Part shown: piece by piece, positions 56,128 to 64,000 of the stretch
How the letters are laid out: every line of letters starts with the position of its first letter
Numbering within the stretch: position 1 is the stretch's first letter
NCBI GenBank assembly: GCA_954871525.1
Contig: OX940868.1
Span: forward strand, 20,889,056-20,953,055
Reading direction: 5' to 3'
Length of the DNA: 64,000 nt
DNA from: Parietaria judaica
Taxonomy: Eukaryota > Streptophyta > Magnoliopsida > Rosales > Urticaceae
The notes under the pieces: model-generated
Told to the model about the DNA's origin: nothing
The model's database searches: none
The model's input: the letters and a program-made list of their open reading frames with translations, nothing else
Translations under genes and position numbers: made by a program

Positions 56128-56135
56128 CTTAACAC
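54841..56135. other. Spacer downstream of the fifth LEA_2 gene
   Basis: Mostly AT-rich. A GC-richer patch at 55150-55310 carries a 70-codon minus-strand frame (55096-55308) with no recognisable motif; it may be a remnant of an exon. A long (TA)n tract lies at 56079-56125, next to the stop codon of the LEA_2 gene. Confidence 0.45.
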
Positions 56136-56735
56136 CTATTCACAAACCAATCTCTGAACATTTCTGGTGGCGATACTGAAGACAATGAAGCAATCCATCT
56201 CAGCCTTCTTCCTCCTCTTCACGATCCCCCAAACCTCCACCCTCCCACTTATCACCGCCTTCCCGTAGAGACTCACCACGCCGGCGCTCAGCTCGGCCGC
56301 CACAGCGGGCCCGGCAAGCCCCGCGAGGTAGCGGGAGCTCGCCGCCGCCAAGACCGGGACCTCCTCCGTCGAGCGAGACCCGACGCTCCCGGCGGGGACG
56401 ATCACCTGGCCGACGATGATGCCCTGGTAGATGAACGACACCGGGGTGCTCTCGAACCGGTACCGCCCGAAGTTAGGGTTCTTGATCGTCACTGTGATGC
56501 CGAAGACTGCGTCGAACGAGGGCGAGGACGGGGTGCCCGCGGCTAGGGTTTGGACGAGCGGGTCGCGGAGGCGGAGCTTCGGGGAGCGTACGTGAAAGAT
56601 GACGAGGGCGAGGACGAGGATGATGATGAGTTTGACGATGATCAAGGCGGTGATGAGCTTGACGAGCTTCTTCTTGTTCTTCTTCTTTTTGTCCTTCTTG
56701 TCGGGCTTGTGCGCTGCGTGTCCCTCTTCAGCCAT
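56136..56735 (-). CDS. LEA_2-domain (NDR1/HIN1-like) single-pass membrane protein
   Basis: 199 residues from the ATG at 56735. The frame is open 41 codons further upstream, but the start MAEEGHAAHK matches the MAE starts of the paralogues, the upstream part (a leucine/serine run from a CT repeat) looks like leader, and a TATA box lies only 53 bp before this ATG. Residues 11-24 are almost all lysine (DKKDKKKKNKKK), 25-48 the transmembrane helix, then RSPKLRLRDP. The LEA_2 part holds IKNPNFGRYRF (84-94) and EMDCFIVFSI (179-188), where N is replaced by D at the usual NCT position. It is GC- and alanine-richer than the other four and the most distant copy. Confidence 0.9.
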   Translation of the reverse strand: MAEEGHAAHKPDKKDKKKKNKKKLVKLITALIIVKLIIILVLALVIFHVRSPKLRLRDPLVQTLAAGTPSSPSFDAVFGITVTIKNPNFGRYRFESTPVSFIYQGIIVGQVIVPAGSVGSRSTEEVPVLAAASSRYLAGLAGPAVAAELSAGVVSLYGKAVISGRVEVWGIVKRRKKAEMDCFIVFSIATRNVQRLVCE

Positions 56736-56765
56736 GCTGAGAGAGAGAGAGAGAGAGAGATGGGA
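56736..56765 (-). promoter_or_regulatory. CT-repeat leader of the fifth LEA_2 gene
   Basis: A (CT)n tract of about 20 bp directly precedes the start codon on the minus strand. Pyrimidine-rich CT leaders near plant start sites are common; a regulatory effect here is inference. Confidence 0.4.
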
Positions 56766-56787
56766 TGTTTGTGTGAGGATTTTTGTG

Positions 56788-56795
56788 TATATAAT
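56788..56795 (-). promoter_or_regulatory. TATA box of the fifth LEA_2 gene
   Basis: ATTATATA on the minus strand about 53 bp upstream of the chosen ATG. This supports the inner start codon, since the longer frame would begin upstream of it. Confidence 0.55.
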
Positions 56796-57247
56796 AAGGT
56801 TTTGGGGAGATAGAGTGAAAGAATGAGAGGGAGATTCCAGGAAGCAGAATATAAGCAAGCTTTAGTACACTCTTTTAGACTTGAAAAAAAAAAGTGTGGA
56901 AAATAAATAAATTCATACCAAACTAAAGGTACTATATATGTAATTTACCAGAATACCCTCCTGGACATTGCACGATAGAGCAATTTGTTCCTTGGATTTT
57001 ATTTTTGATAGCAGTATGTTTTGGACTTTAAAACTTGGTAAAATTGCCCAACGAGTTAAAAAGGCAAAACAGTTGTTAAAAATATTAGTAAGATATGACT
57101 TATTTGAAGATGCTTTTATCAATTTATTATTGAATAAGATTCATATATTAAAAAATAAGTTGCAAAATAAATATATATTTAAGAAAAAAAACCCTAAAAA
57201 TTCAAGAGCTACATCAATGTGAAAAGTTCAAGAGGCATGAGTGTAAT

Positions 57248-57481
57248 CAAGGTTCAAAATTTCGCAAAAATCGGTCGACATTTCGACCAATTTTTGTTTT
57301 TTTGGAGATATGCGAAACAAAAACCTTTTCGTTTCGCTGGATGTTTACCAGTTTTCAAGAAAATGCGGCATGCTTTTTTTTTTTTTTGCCATTTTCCCAT
57401 CGACATATCTATCGGCAAGCGATATATCCGTAAAACAGAAAATGCGAAACGACATCGACAAGCGGCACATTTTAAACCTTG
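57248..57481. mobile_element. MITE, CAAGG...CCTTG family, with target duplication
   Basis: Begins CAAGGTTCAAAATTTCGC and ends GGCACATTTTAAACCTTG; flanked by AGTGTAAT at 57240-57247 and 57482-57489 (8 bp; 9 bp if the adjoining G is counted as flank instead of end). An 8-bp reading fits hAT, a 9-bp reading fits Mutator-like. It is the best-defined member of the family also seen at 12978 and 52305. Confidence 0.78.
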
Positions 57482-57527
57482 AGTGTAATTACTCTCTTTT
57501 ATTATAAATAGTCCAATCCAATATATA

Positions 57528-57770
57528 TATATATGGAACAAAATTCTGCTTCTTATGTTTTCTCTAATTTTGATTTCATTTTAAAAAATATAATATTCTA
57601 TCAAAAAGTAAATTAATATGTTTTCACCACTTAATATATATATATATATGTATATATATATATGGAACCAATCCGCTTCTTATGTTTTCTCTAATTTTGA
57701 TTTCATTTAAAAAAAATATAATATTCTATCAAAGAGTAAATTAATATGTTTTTACCACTTATTGCTACAT
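57528..57770. repeat. Tandem duplication, period about 127 bp
   Basis: TATATGGAAC(A/C)AA...GCTTCTTATGTTTTCTC with TAATTTTGATTTCATTT and GTAAATTAATATGTTTT occurs twice in direct order (from about 57531 and 57658), each preceded by a (TA)n tract. Confidence 0.8.
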
Positions 57771-59154
57771 ATTCTCTAGCTATTTTTCTTATAAACATTT
57801 CTTGAGCTTTTTATATTGCTTTTTCTTTTCTTTTCTACAGAATCTTGGACTCCACTCGTTTGAACTGAAGTAATGTGCACCTCTAATTGCGTACATGAGT
57901 GACGGATTCACGTGATTTCTTTCAAAATATGTAACTACTAATTTACTAGCCTTTAGTTTCAAACAAAAATTATATATTTATATATACATATATATACATA
58001 TATAATTTGACTTTGTCAATTTATTATGCCATAAATGTCCGTGTCATTCCTTTACATTGTTTTATTTGTTTACAAAACAGTGCTATAAATTAAAGACAAA
58101 CCAAATTCCGATTTTTCATTTTTCATTTTTTTTTGCGTTTCTTTATAAGTCAAAATCTATTTAAAAATTACTTACTGAACTATTTAAAGTTATCATAGAA
58201 AAAATAAACTCGATAAAACGATTAAATCTAGAACCGGAATTAATAATCAGATTCTAGAATCCATTTTTCAAAAGATTAAACCAAAATTGGTTTCGAGTTC
58301 GACCCATCTTGGGTCCCACCCTGAGTTTCAGATTTCTGTATATACAGTAATAGTGTGAGAAGGTTAGTTCTTGTCCTTGAATGCACAACAAATAAAGTAA
58401 TTTATAATAATATGATAATTAATAGACAACATGGTTATCATTTAAACGTCCTAAGAAGATAAAATAATGTTGATAAGAAGGTGATGACAAAGTCGGCTCT
58501 GTTTCTAGTCAAAACAGAGCTAACGAACCACACGTATATATATATATATAGTCAAATTTGCAGACTAATATGTGGATTTTAAAATCAAATATAACAAAAT
58601 AGTTATCTAAAACTAGCAACATGATTCTCAAGTATCAAATCTAGCAAATAAAATATACATGAATGAAATAGATATATAGTAGCATCAAAAGTACTTAAAT
58701 ACAGGTGAAATATATGGTCATGTACCTAAGTTTCAAGTGTAAAAGGCTGAAAGCTATACTAACAAAGTCGAGTAAAAGTGTAAGATTTGTGTTTTCCGTC
58801 TTCATTATTTGTTTCTCATAAGTTTATACTGAAATGTCATTGAATTTTTATTTTCACAAGTTATTCTCATTTACAACATGTTATTTACTCATAAATATAA
58901 ATTAACAGGAGATATAAAATGGAGATGGAAAGCTCACGCCCTACAATTCTACTCAACTAAAGAACTTCCGCTTTTTAGAAATGAAACTTGAGGACATTTG
59001 CCTCATTTATCTCTAAATGAAAAGTATGGTAGCAAAGTAGGTCGTTCATGGTCAATATTGGTTTACAAGTAAGATTAAAAAGGCCATTAACTAAAAAATA
59101 TTCTTGCTATAATTCTATCTTAATATTTAAGAATCATTATCATTGTTTGTGTCG
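57771..59154. other. AT-rich spacer, no gene seen
   Basis: No supported frame or element ends. (TA)n runs near 57970-58005 and 58535-58550. Confidence 0.5.
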
Positions 59155-59162
59155 ATTATAAG

Positions 59163-60346
59163 CAGGGCCGTGCCTGGAATTTTCGGGGCCCTAGGCGAAG
59201 AAAATTTTTGGGGGGCCCCTAAGGTTATTGCAAAAATTAATTTTGATACAAAAGTATATATAATATTTATATAATAAATAAATTCTCATTCAAATAAGAC
59301 GCTTCTAGCATTTATAGAAGAAAAAATGCTAATCAACTCTGCATAATAGAGTTTCTTGACCATGTCATTTTCAATGGACAATGTAGCTAAATCATTCATC
59401 TTATCTTGAGACATGATTGATCAAAGATACGACTTGATCAATTTTAACTTTGAGAAGCTTCTGCATGCATGCGCAACTATGACCAGTATGGTTAACATGA
59501 TTCGGTAGGCAATCCAAGTATTGGATAAATACAATCCAATTGTTGTATGTAATTCAAAATATTGATCGCTCTCTTCCTCTCGGTTGGCACGTTCAGACTT
59601 CGGATTCCTAATTCCTTCAAGAGATCATCCGCGTCACTATCTGAAACTTGATTGTGCTCCATTGCCTTTGTAAGGTTAGCGCATAAACTTTTCAACCTAT
59701 CTCTATATGCAGCTTTTAGCTTCTTCATATCAAGTAAAAGCCCAAATTGCTTTACAAAATTCTAAAATTGTTCAAACTTAAATGAAAAAAAAATACTTCA
59801 ATTTTTTTTATAAGTAACTATATAAGCCATATTTCAAAGTACCAAATGAGATGATCTAACTTGATATTGAATGAAGATATAGCTTACCAGCATTGTAGAG
59901 AAAATGGGGTGTTTTGAACATTTCTTTACTAGATTGTGTCACTGCTTCACTGCCACTATCATCAAATTACTTTTTTATTTTCTCTGAACTCTTTGCTTCT
60001 CAATGAATTTTGGCTCTATTTTCAATTCACTTGCAATCTCTAAAGCATCTATCACATTTGTTTCTCTCTATTCTATCAAGTGAAGTGGTTTTAATTAATT
60101 TAGAGACCCTAATTAATTTGAGAATTAGGTAGCGGCCATTTATTAGGTAGGGCCCTTAAATTTAATTTTAATAATATTAATTATTTTTTTAGGGGCCCTT
60201 AATTTAATTTAAAAGTGTTTAGATTTTTTTTTTTTTTAAATTATGTGATATTGGAGCCTTTAAATTTGATTTTTGGGGGCCCCTAAATTTGCGAATATTT
60301 TTTTACTAAGGCGCGCGCCTGCTCCGTTTCCCCAAACACGGCTCTG
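59163..60346 (-). mobile_element. hAT element of 1184 bp with a transposase relic
   Basis: Ends CAGGGCCGTGCCTGG and CAAACACGGCTCTG; a perfect 8-bp duplication ATTATAAG at 59155-59162 and 60347-60354. Subterminal GGGGCCC(C)TAA motifs recur near both ends. The minus strand carries the tail of a transposase (separate entry). Most of the transposase is deleted, so it is a decayed deletion derivative, although the duplication is intact. Confidence 0.88.
59325..59728 (-). pseudogene. hAT transposase C-terminal fragment (dimerisation region), broken
   Basis: The minus-strand frame from 59728 reads MKKLKAAYRDRLKSL...DDLLKELG...INILNYIQQLDC. After a frame change near 59495 it continues ILVIVAHACRSFSKLKLIKS, an in-frame stop near 59420, then MSQDKMNDLATLSIEND. 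The order LNYI..LDC, then TI.V..A...SFSKLKLIKSYL, then MSQ...LATLSIE is characteristic of the C-terminal dimerisation region of the hAT transposase group with TTF/MYM-type zinc fingers. The DDE core and zinc finger are absent. Confidence 0.8.
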
Positions 60347-60354
60347 ATTATAAG

Positions 60355-60760
60355 TCTAAAACTATTAACAAATAGTACTACATAATTTGGGTAATATTAG
60401 ACAGCCAATAATTATTGTATTGTATTGATTGAGAAATGTCTTAAAAAAATAAAATAAGCGAACTCATCACGTTATGTAATACAAACGATGACGCTAAAAC
60501 AGCCGCCTACTTACTCTTTTAATACATCAATAAATAAATAAATAAAACCCACAAAAAAGTTTAAGAGAATTTTACATAATTTCAAACAATTATTTTATAC
60601 TCATTAATAAACATAAATGGACTATTTTAATCTTAATAATAATTAATTTATTTTAATTTTCGTATGAAATTATTTATTGATTTTTTAATTTTGAAATTAA
60701 TATTAAAATCAAACAGATTTGACCCATTCACCTATTAAATAAAATTCTCATTTAATAGAT
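60355..60760. other. AT-rich spacer, no gene seen
   Basis: No supported feature; an (AATA)n run at about 60530-60545. Confidence 0.5.
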
Positions 60761-61029
60761 AAATTATGTTACTTTTTTTAGAATTTTTATTTATTACTTT
60801 TATTGCTCCTATTTTGCTCTCTCCCTTGACTCTTTCTCTCTTCTCTCTCTCGACTATCCGCCTCCTCCGCTGCCCAAAAACCACCGTGAATCTCTCGCCG
60901 TCGCATTGCTTTGCCGCGCCATCGCATTCCTCTGGCGCTCCGGCATTGCCGTCGCCGTCCTCCACTGTCGCTGCCTCGCTCCGCCATATCCCTCCGTCGC
61001 AGTCTCCTTCGATGTTCGTCGCGCGCTGT
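60761..61029 (+). other. Pyrimidine- then GC-rich block, possible exon or leader remnant
   Basis: CT-rich from 60810 to 60860, then C/G-rich to 61025, open in more than one frame; the plus frame from 60766 gives a leucine- then serine/proline-rich product without a recognised motif. It resembles a plant 5' leader with a first exon, but it runs straight into the TTTACAG-type tandem repeat, so no intact gene follows. Confidence 0.3.
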
Positions 61030-61440
61030 AAATATATTTACAGTTCTAACAGGTTCAACAGGTTCATATATTTACAGTTTAAAGGAATATATATTTGGTA
61101 TTGGAATATATATTTACAGTTTAAATTTGGTATTTGTATTGGTATATATATTTGGTATTAATATTAGTATATATATTTACAGTTTTTGGTATTGGTATTG
61201 GTTTATATAATTACAGTTTTGTTGTATTTGTATTGGTATATGTATATTTGGTATTAGTATATATATTTACAGTTTTTGGTAAGTTCATTTACAATTTGAC
61301 ATCATTTACATTTACAATTTGACATGATTTCGTAAATTTTGTAATTTTTTATAATTTTATTTACAGTTCAAATTGTATATACATATACAATTTTTCGTAA
61401 TTTTATTTACAGTTTCAATTTGTGAATAATGTTTGTTCGG
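61030..61440 (+). repeat. Irregular minisatellite of TATATATTTACAGTTTTTGGTATTGG-like units
   Basis: ATATATTTACAGTTT and TTTGGTATTGGTATTGG alternate irregularly at least eight times, ending in scattered TTTACA(G/A)TTT copies up to about 61440. Unit length varies between about 25 and 60 bp. Confidence 0.7.
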
Positions 61441-62654
61441 CATTCCTCATATACAGTTTCAAATAATATAAATTATTAGGGACCAAAAATTCAAAAATCA
61501 TATTTTGTTTTTAATCTTTACAATATGGAGGATTAATTCGAAAAAGTTTTGTGAAATCGTTAAAATAGGAAAGATTTCATGTTAATTTATTTAATTTGCT
61601 ACATTTAAGGAATATATATATATATATTTTATTTTAATCTATAAAAAACGAATTAATAATGTGAATTAAAAAGTGAAATGGCAAATTAGTCCATATTTCA
61701 ATTTGTTGGTGGTTATAATTACCATAATTAGAAATAGGCATTTTTTAAAAATCTTGAGTCACAAATGGGCATTTGCCTCATTTATAAAAGTGATATTAAG
61801 AAATAAGAAAGAGCATAATCGAGTGCAGAAACACTAGTTTAAAAATTTATTTATTGGTGATATATTATTTTTGGAGGTTTGCATTGATAAATATATAAAT
61901 TTTTTAGGGATTACACTGACAAAATATATATTTTTAGGGGTAAAGTTAGGAGTGGTGAAATATGAAGTTTATAATTATTTTTAGGGGTGAAATTGATAGA
62001 AACAATTGTTCAGTTGGGTCAGATTGATAAATTTTCAATTTTTAGATGTCAAGTCGATAACTTATTAGTTATGAAGAAATTAATAAATTATTTGATGTAA
62101 AATTAATTTTTCCGGGCAGGACATGGCAATTACCGGAAAGTGCTTTAAGGAAAGAAAATAGGATACTAACCGGTACACACTTTTTGCATCACGGAAAATT
62201 CTTACCTTAAAACAAAGAATTGAAAATATCCGACCACTTAGTGAAGGAGCTACCTTTTTGGTTCAACTTTGACCAGCTGTGTGTTCTTGACAAAATGGCC
62301 AGATTCTATATCATGGCGTAACCTAATTAATCATAATCCATAATATTGCTGGAAATTACAAAATAATCATAAGAATATAGTTTAGTATGAGAGAATCAAA
62401 GAACTATTAATTGCGGAACTCACCAAGATATTTGGCGTGACCCGCCATTAATTTGCCTCTCCCTAGCTTCTCTGAATCGTCTGAGCTTAGAGAGACTAGA
62501 GAGATTTGGTTGGTATCTGCGACTGCGAGTAATTACGTACACAACTTGAATGTTTAAGTTTCGTAAACGAATAATATGACACCCAGTGTTAACCAGAGAC
62601 TTTTAAGGAAATACTCTATGAGGCTCTTTAGTTTGGGCTCAACTGGTCTGTGTC
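61441..62654. other. AT-rich spacer, no gene seen
   Basis: No supported open frame. Short phrases near 61860-62060 (ATTTTTAGGGGT(A/G)AA, TTGATAAA repeated) form a weak irregular repeat. No element ends found. Confidence 0.4.
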
Positions 62655-63105
62655 AGTCCGGGTCCGGAAAAAAAAAATCCCGGACTGATCCGGATCCGGG
62701 TAAGTTTCTATTTTTATTTTTATTTAGGATCTATTTTCTGCGCCGTTGATCTTGATGATTCAACGGCCCAGATCAAAAGTTATTTTTTTTGTGTTAAATA
62801 TCCGGATATTTTGATATCCGGGTTAATTAATATCCCGGTTTTTTTTTTTTTAAATTTCCATCCGGGTATTAACCGGGTAAGGCATTTTGGGGATATCTGT
62901 ATCTTAATTGCGAGCTCGGCCCATTGAGCATGATAAAAATAAATAAATAAAAAAATACCGTAACGAGGTTTGAACTTTTCACTAGTCCAGTAAAAATCTA
63001 AGGGTTACAAACCTCGGACCTACCACATAAAAGAAAAGGGACCCGGACTGGTCCGGGATTTAAAAAAATAAAAAATAAAGCCATCCGGATATCCGGATGG
63101 CACTC
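62655..63105. repeat. Region with clustered CCGG(A/G)TCCGG motifs, possible hAT-type element
   Basis: GTCCGGGTCCGG, TCCCGGACTGATCCGGATCC, TATCCGG and CCGGGTA cluster at 62660-62880, and CCCGGACTGGTCCGGGA with a CCGGATATCCGG core at 63040-63102. Motifs iterated at both ends of a ~450-bp stretch resemble the subterminal repeats of the hAT-type elements at 4773 and 20896. I could not find the terminal repeats or a duplication. Confidence 0.4.
63080..63101. repeat. Perfect 22-bp palindrome
   Basis: Reads identically on both strands, with core ATCCGGATATCCGGAT flanked by GCC/GGC. It sits at the right edge of the CCGG-rich region. Confidence 0.9.
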
Positions 63106-64000
63106 CATTTACATGACTACTTTTCACCTAACATTGCAAATTCAATGTTGAACCCACGCACTATAATTTTTATGTCTTCATGAAAAGGAAACGTTTCCGA
63201 GGCTTAATTCTAACACCATTTAGTCATACACAAGAGATACCATATGGATTGAACTCTTCCTCGAGACAAGGTGCATCTGATATCAACTTTTGAGAATAAA
63301 TTGTGGAGTTTCTCTTGCAGAATGATCTTTGATGCTTCAACTGTCCAACAGTCAGTCGCCGATCCACGACTGAGACGACATGACTCTCCAGTTCGTACTT
63401 CAACCGAATGTGTATATTTACGTCCAGAGTGCTAGCTAGTTATTAATTAACATATCAAATTAAGGTACTATAGTCTATCTATCCAATAGGCTAACCGAAT
63501 AGGCAAGACTCGATGCTCCACGATTCTCGACAATAAACGATGATTTAAAATCCAATCAATCAACAACGGCTAGAAGCTGTAACATTCAACAAGGCAGAAA
63601 TTTGATTATGATTTCCAAAATCATGCCATATATACCTGGACGATGAAAGAATTTAAAATTTTTCTCGGCGAATCTGTCAATCAGATCACTCTTAACGCAC
63701 ATAATGACAAAACAATACAAACTGCGGAATACATGTGCAGTGTTTACAATCTTAATGTATTCACAAACTTCTACGGTTTTCAATCAAACAAATCGAAACG
63801 TGTGTTTTTAGCAAAAACAATTTGGCAAGTTGAAACAGCTACAGCTTTTGCGAATATCGAGTGCGAAAGAAATGTCGACACTGATCATAACGCTTGAAAA
63901 TCATCACTCCAAAATAACATTACAGCACTTGAAAAAATCTAAAGTCAAAATAGAAGGGGGAATTCTGCAGGAAAATTCTTCTGAATCTCAAATTAGACCT
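63106..64000. other. Right-edge spacer, no gene assigned
   Basis: Less AT-rich than average. An 84-codon plus-strand frame (63643-63897) has no recognisable motif and no supporting signals, so it is not called. A gene entering from beyond the window cannot be excluded. Confidence 0.35.

Noticed and set aside
56736..56858. 41-codon upstream extension of the fifth LEA_2 gene
   Set aside because: It contains a CT-repeat-encoded L/S run and begins upstream of the TATA box; the paralogues start at the inner MAE.
1..64000. Search for CRISPR arrays, bacterial operons or replication origins
   Set aside because: The window is plant nuclear DNA; direct repeats found are microsatellites, tandem duplications or transposon structures.

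Overview
The window is nuclear DNA of a flowering plant, most likely a eudicot. It is strongly AT-rich, with short intron-poor genes standing in long repeat-filled spacers, many (TA)n tracts, and typical plant mobile elements (Ty1/copia, hAT, Mutator-like, Helitron, tRNA-derived SINE, LINE remains). I cannot name the species.

The host gene content is a dispersed cluster of five intronless genes, all on the minus strand: 3112-3741, 8149-8787, 25474-26121, 28295-28888 and 56136-56735. All encode the same kind of small membrane protein: a short polar or basic N-terminus, one transmembrane helix, then a LEA_2 (NDR1/HIN1-like) beta-sandwich with a conserved NPN motif and a conserved (E/D)M(N/D)C-type segment near the C-terminus. 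The pair at 25.5 and 28.3 kb is the most recent duplication. The spacing between genes has been stretched by transposon insertion.

The second gene-related block lies at 47.4-50.8 kb. It holds tandem broken copies of an aluminium-activated malate transporter (ALMT) gene on the plus strand. Exons 1-3 repeat with a period of about 612 bp, and a separate later exon lies 2 kb downstream, beyond an LTR-like stretch. Just upstream, 38.3-47.3 kb is a diverged duplication of about 2 kb. Its second copy is split by a complete 6031-bp Ty1/copia element (41075-47105) with 673-bp LTRs that differ at three sites, a perfect 5-bp target duplication, PBS and PPT. Its pol region is broken by two stop codons and a frameshift.

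Most of the rest is explained by mobile elements whose ends can be read directly. These include: hAT-type elements with 8-bp target duplications (4773, 20896, 22497, 32304, 51241, 57248, 59163); a foldback Mutator-like element of 982 bp with a 9-bp target duplication (53140), nested in an older inverted-repeat element; a canonical non-autonomous Helitron on the minus strand (33115-34457); a 2.4-kb (TA)n-bounded foldback made of about nine copies of a ~262-bp unit (16256-18689); SINEs at 2019, 21885, 39699 and around 51515; and several MITE-like inverted-repeat elements.

The items most worth a second look are the (TA)n-bounded foldback array, the hAT element at 22.5-24.1 kb that carries its own TATA box and an unrecognised open frame and has a 266-bp deletion relative at 51.2 kb, the Helitron-like segment with exon-like blocks at 34.5-37.1 kb, and the decayed ALMT array. 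All calls come from reading the sequence; no database search was run.
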